This document shows, piece by piece, positions 6,831 to 9,105 of a DNA stretch of 9,105 nucleotides (position 1 is its first letter; every line of letters begins with the position of its first letter). This DNA is from Acidobacteriaceae bacterium (lineage in GTDB: Bacteria > Acidobacteriota > Terriglobia > Terriglobales > Acidobacteriaceae): assembly GCA_003167305.1 (NCBI GenBank), contig PMTP01000105.1, forward strand, positions 1 through 9,105, in the 5' to 3' direction. The translations under genes were made by a program, and so were the position numbers. Under the pieces are notes generated by a model that worked only from the letters and a program-made list of their open reading frames with translations, was not told the origin of the DNA and ran no database searches.

Positions 6831-7738
6831 CGCGGCGTATCCCGGTGCAGCGCCTTCACCTGATAGCCGGCACGCTTCAGCTCCGCGGTGATCTCCTCGA
6901 CCATCATTACGCTGCGGTGCTGGCCGCCGGTGCAGCCGAAGGCCACGGTCAGGTAGCTCTTGCCTTCCTCCACATAATGCGGCAGGAGATAAAGCAACAG
7001 GTCCGTGACCTTGGTCAAAAACTCCCTGGTCTGCGGAAACTCGCGTACATAGGCGGCCACATTGGGGTCGAGGCCGGTGAGCTTGCGAAACTCCGGCACA
7101 AAGTGAGGGTTGGGCAGGAAGCGCACATCGAAGACCATATCCGCGTCCAGCGGAACGCCGTTCTTGAAGCCAAAACTAAGACACGAAACCAGCAGGCGCT
7201 TGGTCTCCTCTTCCTGGCCAAACCGGTCCTGAATGTGGGCGCGCAGCTCGTGCACGTTGAAGTTAGAGGTGTCGATCAGCGTGTCGGCGACGTTGCGGAT
7301 GGGGTCCAGCAATTGCCGTTCCTCGACGATGGAGCGCGAGACCGTCTCCTGCCGGCCCAGCGGATGCGGCCGCCGGGTCTCGGAGTAGCGCCGCACCAGC
7401 ACCGCGTCCTGCGCGTCCAGAAAGACCACGCGCGTGCGCAGAAGTTTTTTCACGCCTTTGAGAATCTCCGGGAGGCGGTCCAGAGTCTGGCCCTCGCGGA
7501 CATCGACCACGATCACCGCCCGTTCCACCTCTGCTGATTGTTCCACCAGAGTGGCAAAATCCGGCAGCAGCTCCAGGGGCAGATTGTCCACGCAGTGAAA
7601 GCCCAGATCTTCAAAGGCCTTGAGCGCCGAGGCCTTGCCGGAGCCGGAGATTCCCGTGACAATGACCAGCTCCTTGCCCGGCTTGGCCTCCGTACGCGTC
7701 GAGGCAATTTGAGTCGCGGGCTGTGAAGAAGAAGCCAT
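6827..7738 (-). CDS. rapZ: RapZ/YvcJ nucleotide-binding protein, RNase adapter family
   Basis: Predicted 303-residue cytosolic P-loop protein. In E. coli, RapZ binds the sRNA GlmZ and guides RNase E, controlling glucosamine-6-phosphate synthesis; in Gram-positives YvcJ is a nucleotide-binding regulator. Motifs are the P-loop GISGSGKA (29-36), FEDLGFHCVDNLP (42-54), the Walker-B-like VVDVR (77-81), RRYSETRRPHPL (116-127), the stretch SFGFKNG to FLPNPH (188-212) and the family signature GCTGGQHRSV (268-277). The P-loop has Ala36 where Ser/Thr is usual. I chose the ATG at 7738 because it gives a normal length. An in-frame GTG at 7816 would add 26 poorly family-like residues; neither start has a clear Shine-Dalgarno. 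Downstream it overlaps the sensor kinase by 4 nt; upstream is hpf. RNA partners cannot be inferred here. Confidence 0.92.
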   Translation of the reverse strand: MASSSQPATQIASTRTEAKPGKELVIVTGISGSGKASALKAFEDLGFHCVDNLPLELLPDFATLVEQSAEVERAVIVVDVREGQTLDRLPEILKGVKKLLRTRVVFLDAQDAVLVRRYSETRRPHPLGRQETVSRSIVEERQLLDPIRNVADTLIDTSNFNVHELRAHIQDRFGQEEETKRLLVSCLSFGFKNGVPLDADMVFDVRFLPNPHFVPEFRKLTGLDPNVAAYVREFPQTREFLTKVTDLLLYLLPHYVEEGKSYLTVAFGCTGGQHRSVMMVEEITAELKRAGYQVKALHRDTPR

Positions 7739-7841
7739 GGCCACATCGTACACTGAAAACCGAAAATTTGAGGTCAATTTTGTCTGCCTGTGGAAAAGCG
7801 GCAATGCCCGATTCACGCCTCGGGCGCAACCTTCCTACTGC

Positions 7842-7940
7842 CTAGCTGCCGCGCTCGACAACCACAGCCTCAGAAAGGTTGGCGAGCACATCCTCTGCCA
7901 GCCGCTGCCGGGCGGAGTCCGAGTTTTCCGCAAGATTCAA
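7842..7940 (-). CDS. possible 32-codon small ORF in phase with hpf, or gene remnant
   Basis: After the hpf TAG (7953-7955) the same frame stays open for 36 codons until a second TAG (7842-7844). The stretch reads like a soluble protein end, for example LAENSDSARQRLAED and LSEAVVVERGS. It could start at a TTG (7938-7940), but no good Shine-Dalgarno is visible. It may be a short translated ORF, the remnant of a gene once between hpf and rapZ (ptsN or hprK in other bacteria), or chance. I do not recognise the peptide. Low confidence. Confidence 0.2.
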   Translation of the reverse strand: MNLAENSDSARQRLAEDVLANLSEAVVVERGS

Positions 7941-7952
7941 ACGTGCGTATCT

Positions 7953-8588
7953 CTAGGGAAGCTCCACCAGCTCCATCTGGCCGTCGCGGCGGCGATGGAG
8001 CACATACTGTTCTCCTTTAAGATTGCGGAAGATCAGCAGGTCGCGGTCGCGGAACTCGGCTTCTTTGACCGCCTCCTCGATGGTCATGGGCTTCAAGGCA
8101 ATGGCCTCGCTGGCGGAGACGATGTGCGGTTCGACGACCGTCTTGCCCGCCGGGAAGGAGTGTACGGCGATCACTGTGCTGGCCTTCTTGCGGGCGCGAG
8201 CAGGTTTGGCCTCCGCAGCCTCCGCTTCCGGCTGGGCGGCGCGAGCTTTGGGCCGGGAGACCGGAGGCGCGGTAAGCACCTTCTCTTCCGTAGGCAGCCG
8301 CTTGCTCTCGATCCGCCGGTCGCGGTGACGGCGCGCCTGGCTTTCGGCGTGTTCTAGGGCCTGGCGCAGCGCCGACTCCAGCGTGTCGGCCTCGCCCGAG
8401 GCCACAATGGTCTGCAGCCGGGCCTGGATCGTCACCTCGGCTACCTGCAGACGCTTCAGCGCGCTGAACGTAACGCTGGCGCGCGCGCTCTTGCCCAGAA
8501 TGCGGGCAATCCGTTCCATCCCCTCATCGGCCTGCGCACGCAGCGCCTTGGAGATCTTTACTTGCCTGGCGGTGTACTCCACTTCCAT
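7953..8588 (-). CDS. hpf: ribosome hibernation promoting factor, long form (HPF/RaiA family)
   Basis: A 211-residue protein that binds the 30S decoding region and inactivates or dimerises ribosomes into 100S particles in slow growth. The N-terminal S30AE domain spans about residues 1-95 (VEYTARQVKISKALR at the start, EADTLESALRQALEHAESQ at 66-84). A flexible Ala/Glu/Lys/Pro-rich linker covers about 96-150. The C-terminal dimerisation domain (about 152-211) contains KPMTIEEAVKEAE (166-178) and DLLIFRNLKGEQYVLHRRRDG (183-203), diagnostic of the long form. Start ATG at 8586-8588 with GGAGG (8595-8599) 6 nt upstream. A candidate promoter lies at 8646-8674. It stands between rpoN (upstream) and rapZ (downstream), a widely conserved order. 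Intact and of normal length for the long form. Confidence 0.95.
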   Translation of the reverse strand: MEVEYTARQVKISKALRAQADEGMERIARILGKSARASVTFSALKRLQVAEVTIQARLQTIVASGEADTLESALRQALEHAESQARRHRDRRIESKRLPTEEKVLTAPPVSRPKARAAQPEAEAAEAKPARARKKASTVIAVHSFPAGKTVVEPHIVSASEAIALKPMTIEEAVKEAEFRDRDLLIFRNLKGEQYVLHRRRDGQMELVELP

Positions 8589-8594
8589 GGTCAG

Positions 8595-8599
8595 CCTCC
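8595..8599 (-). promoter_or_regulatory. Shine-Dalgarno GGAGG of hpf
   Basis: On the minus strand GGAGG lies 6 nt before the hpf ATG, fixing the start unambiguously and suggesting efficient translation. Confidence 0.7.
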
Positions 8600-8645
8600 G
8601 CTTCTTGATCTTCTCGCAGCCAATGAAAAGACTGGAGAACTTCGG

Positions 8646-8674
8646 ATTCTATACGATCAGTTTCCAGTTGTCAG
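8646..8674 (-). promoter_or_regulatory. candidate sigma-70 promoter of hpf
   Basis: On the minus strand CTGACA (8674 to 8669, 5/6 to TTGACA) and TAGAAT (8651 to 8646, 5/6 to TATAAT) are separated by exactly 17 bp. Transcription would start near 8639, giving a leader of about 50 nt before the hpf ATG. The -35 box is created by the variant unit of the heptamer array. This would let hpf be expressed independently of rpoN. Prediction from sequence only. Confidence 0.5.
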
Positions 8675-8688
8675 TTCTCAGTTCTCAG
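8665..8688 (+). repeat. heptamer array, left arm of inverted repeat
   Basis: CAGTTGT (8665-8671), CAGTTCT (8672-8678), CAGTTCT (8679-8685) and a partial CAG (8686-8688). Bases 8670-8688 are the perfect reverse complement of 8780-8798. The first unit differs by one base, which produces the -35 box of the candidate hpf promoter on the other strand. Confidence 0.85.
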
Positions 8689-8770
8689 CAATTAAACTGA
8701 ATTGCCTTCCAACATCAGATTGAAATCAATGAGAAAGTGCTTGACAATCCGCCAAACCCGCGAAGAATTC

Positions 8771-8798
8771 AACTGAGAACTGAGAACTGAGAACTGAC
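8771..8798 (+). repeat. heptamer array, right arm of inverted repeat
   Basis: Four tandem units: AACTGAG three times and then AACTGAC (8771-8777, 8778-8784, 8785-8791, 8792-8798). The array begins one base beyond the rpoN stop codon (8800-8802). It can pair over 19 bp with the left array, leaving a 91-nt loop. In an rpoN-hpf transcript this would form a long hairpin directly after rpoN. Confidence 0.85.
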
Positions 8799-8799
8799 G

Positions 8800-9105
8800 T
8801 CACCCCTCCCGGCGGCGGCGCTGGTGGGTGCTGGGTATATTCATGTCCTCGCGATACTTGGCTACGGTGCGGCGGGTCAGCTGAATGCCCAGGGACTGGA
8901 GCATGGCGGCCAGCAGGTCGTCGGTCAACGGATGGCGCGCATCCTCGTCCTCGATCAGCTTGCGGACCTTGCGCTTGAGCACCAGCAGCGGCGTGTCGGC
9001 GCCCTCCGGCCCGTTCGACCCCTCGGAGAAGAAGAAGCGCAGCTCGATAACCCCTTGCGGCGTATGCGCGTACTTGTTGGCCACCGCGCGGCTCACCGTC
9101 GAGGG
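8800..9105 (-). CDS. rpoN: RNA polymerase sigma-54 factor RpoN, C-terminal fragment (5' end outside window)
   Basis: The last 101 residues of sigma-54; the reading frame continues open to the window edge. The fragment begins inside the DNA-binding helix-turn-helix (STVSRAVANKY at 2-12), followed by the core stretch TPQGVIELRFFFSEG (15-29). It ends with the RpoN box TRRTVAKYRE (77-86 of the fragment, bases 8848-8877), which recognises the -24 promoter element; the first residue is Thr instead of the usual Ala. The Arg-rich end RRRREG is followed by TGA at 8800-8802. Sigma-54 needs AAA+ activators and directs nitrogen, motility or stress genes, but no such activator is in the window. It lies upstream of hpf in the conserved rpoN-hpf-rapZ order. 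The GTG at 9094-9096 is an internal Val codon, not the start. Confidence 0.95.
   Translation of the reverse strand, partial: PSTVSRAVANKYAHTPQGVIELRFFFSEGSNGPEGADTPLLVLKRKVRKLIEDEDARHPLTDDLLAAMLQSLGIQLTRRTVAKYREDMNIPSTHQRRRREG

Noticed and set aside
6845..7537. Plus-strand open frame opposite rapZ
   Set aside because: Antisense of conserved RapZ coding sequence with no independent support.
7745..7777. TTGACC upstream of rapZ as a -35 box
   Set aside because: The -10 candidates are either a poor match at 17 bp (AGTGTA) or too far away at 21 bp (TACGAT).
7739..7816. N-terminal extension of RapZ from a GTG at 7816
   Set aside because: The extra 26 residues lack family character, GAGG sits too close to that GTG, and the ATG at 7738 gives the usual length. 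The alternative is still possible.
8741..8768. Plus-strand TTGACA with AAGAAT at 16 bp in the rpoN-hpf spacer
   Set aside because: It would point into the 3' end of rpoN in antisense and no plus-strand gene follows; the -10 match is only moderate.

Overview
The window looks like a chromosomal segment of a moderately high-GC Gram-negative bacterium. The best guess is Acidobacteriota (Terriglobia-like). This is inferred from the rpoN-hpf-rapZ order, the long HPF, the style of the small zinc-finger/two-helix protein and the degenerate 7-bp intergenic repeats; no marker gene fixes the taxon. I see no rRNA, tRNA, CRISPR array, transposase, integrase or phage gene, and no multi-gene defence or biosynthetic system.

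Left part (1-2242): a PfkB-family sugar kinase, probably a fructokinase (minus strand, TTG start), is divergent from a TIGR00027/LCM-type SAM-dependent methyltransferase (plus strand). The methyltransferase converges on a second, unrelated class I methyltransferase. The 45 bp between the two stop codons carries a degenerate heptamer repeat.

Middle part (2243-4962): three minus-strand genes follow one another. In transcription order they are a WalJ/YycJ-type metallo-beta-lactamase-fold hydrolase with a long Ala/Glu-rich insertion, a small protein with an anti-sigma-like HxxxCxxC motif and two membrane helices, and the second methyltransferase. A 9-bp-stem hairpin lies between the last two. Divergent from walJ is an unrecognised membrane protein with a strong Shine-Dalgarno and a candidate sigma-70 promoter. 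Its stop codon overlaps that of the next, convergent gene.

Right part (5532-9105): a minus-strand cluster reads, in transcription order, rpoN (only its 3' end is present), hpf, rapZ and a LytS/YehU-type sensor histidine kinase. rpoN, hpf and rapZ form a widely conserved neighbourhood linking sigma-54, ribosome hibernation and PTS/cell-envelope regulation. Here no ptsN or hprK stands between hpf and rapZ. The gap instead holds a short frame that continues in phase after the hpf stop codon. rapZ and the kinase overlap by GTGA, which suggests translational coupling.

The most distinctive non-coding feature is the rpoN-hpf spacer. It has two arrays of a 7-bp unit in opposite orientation forming perfect 19-bp inverted arms, and a variant repeat unit supplies a near-consensus -35 box for a candidate hpf promoter. 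Overall this is ordinary core genome with several modest curiosities; I do not see convincing evidence of a new multi-gene system.
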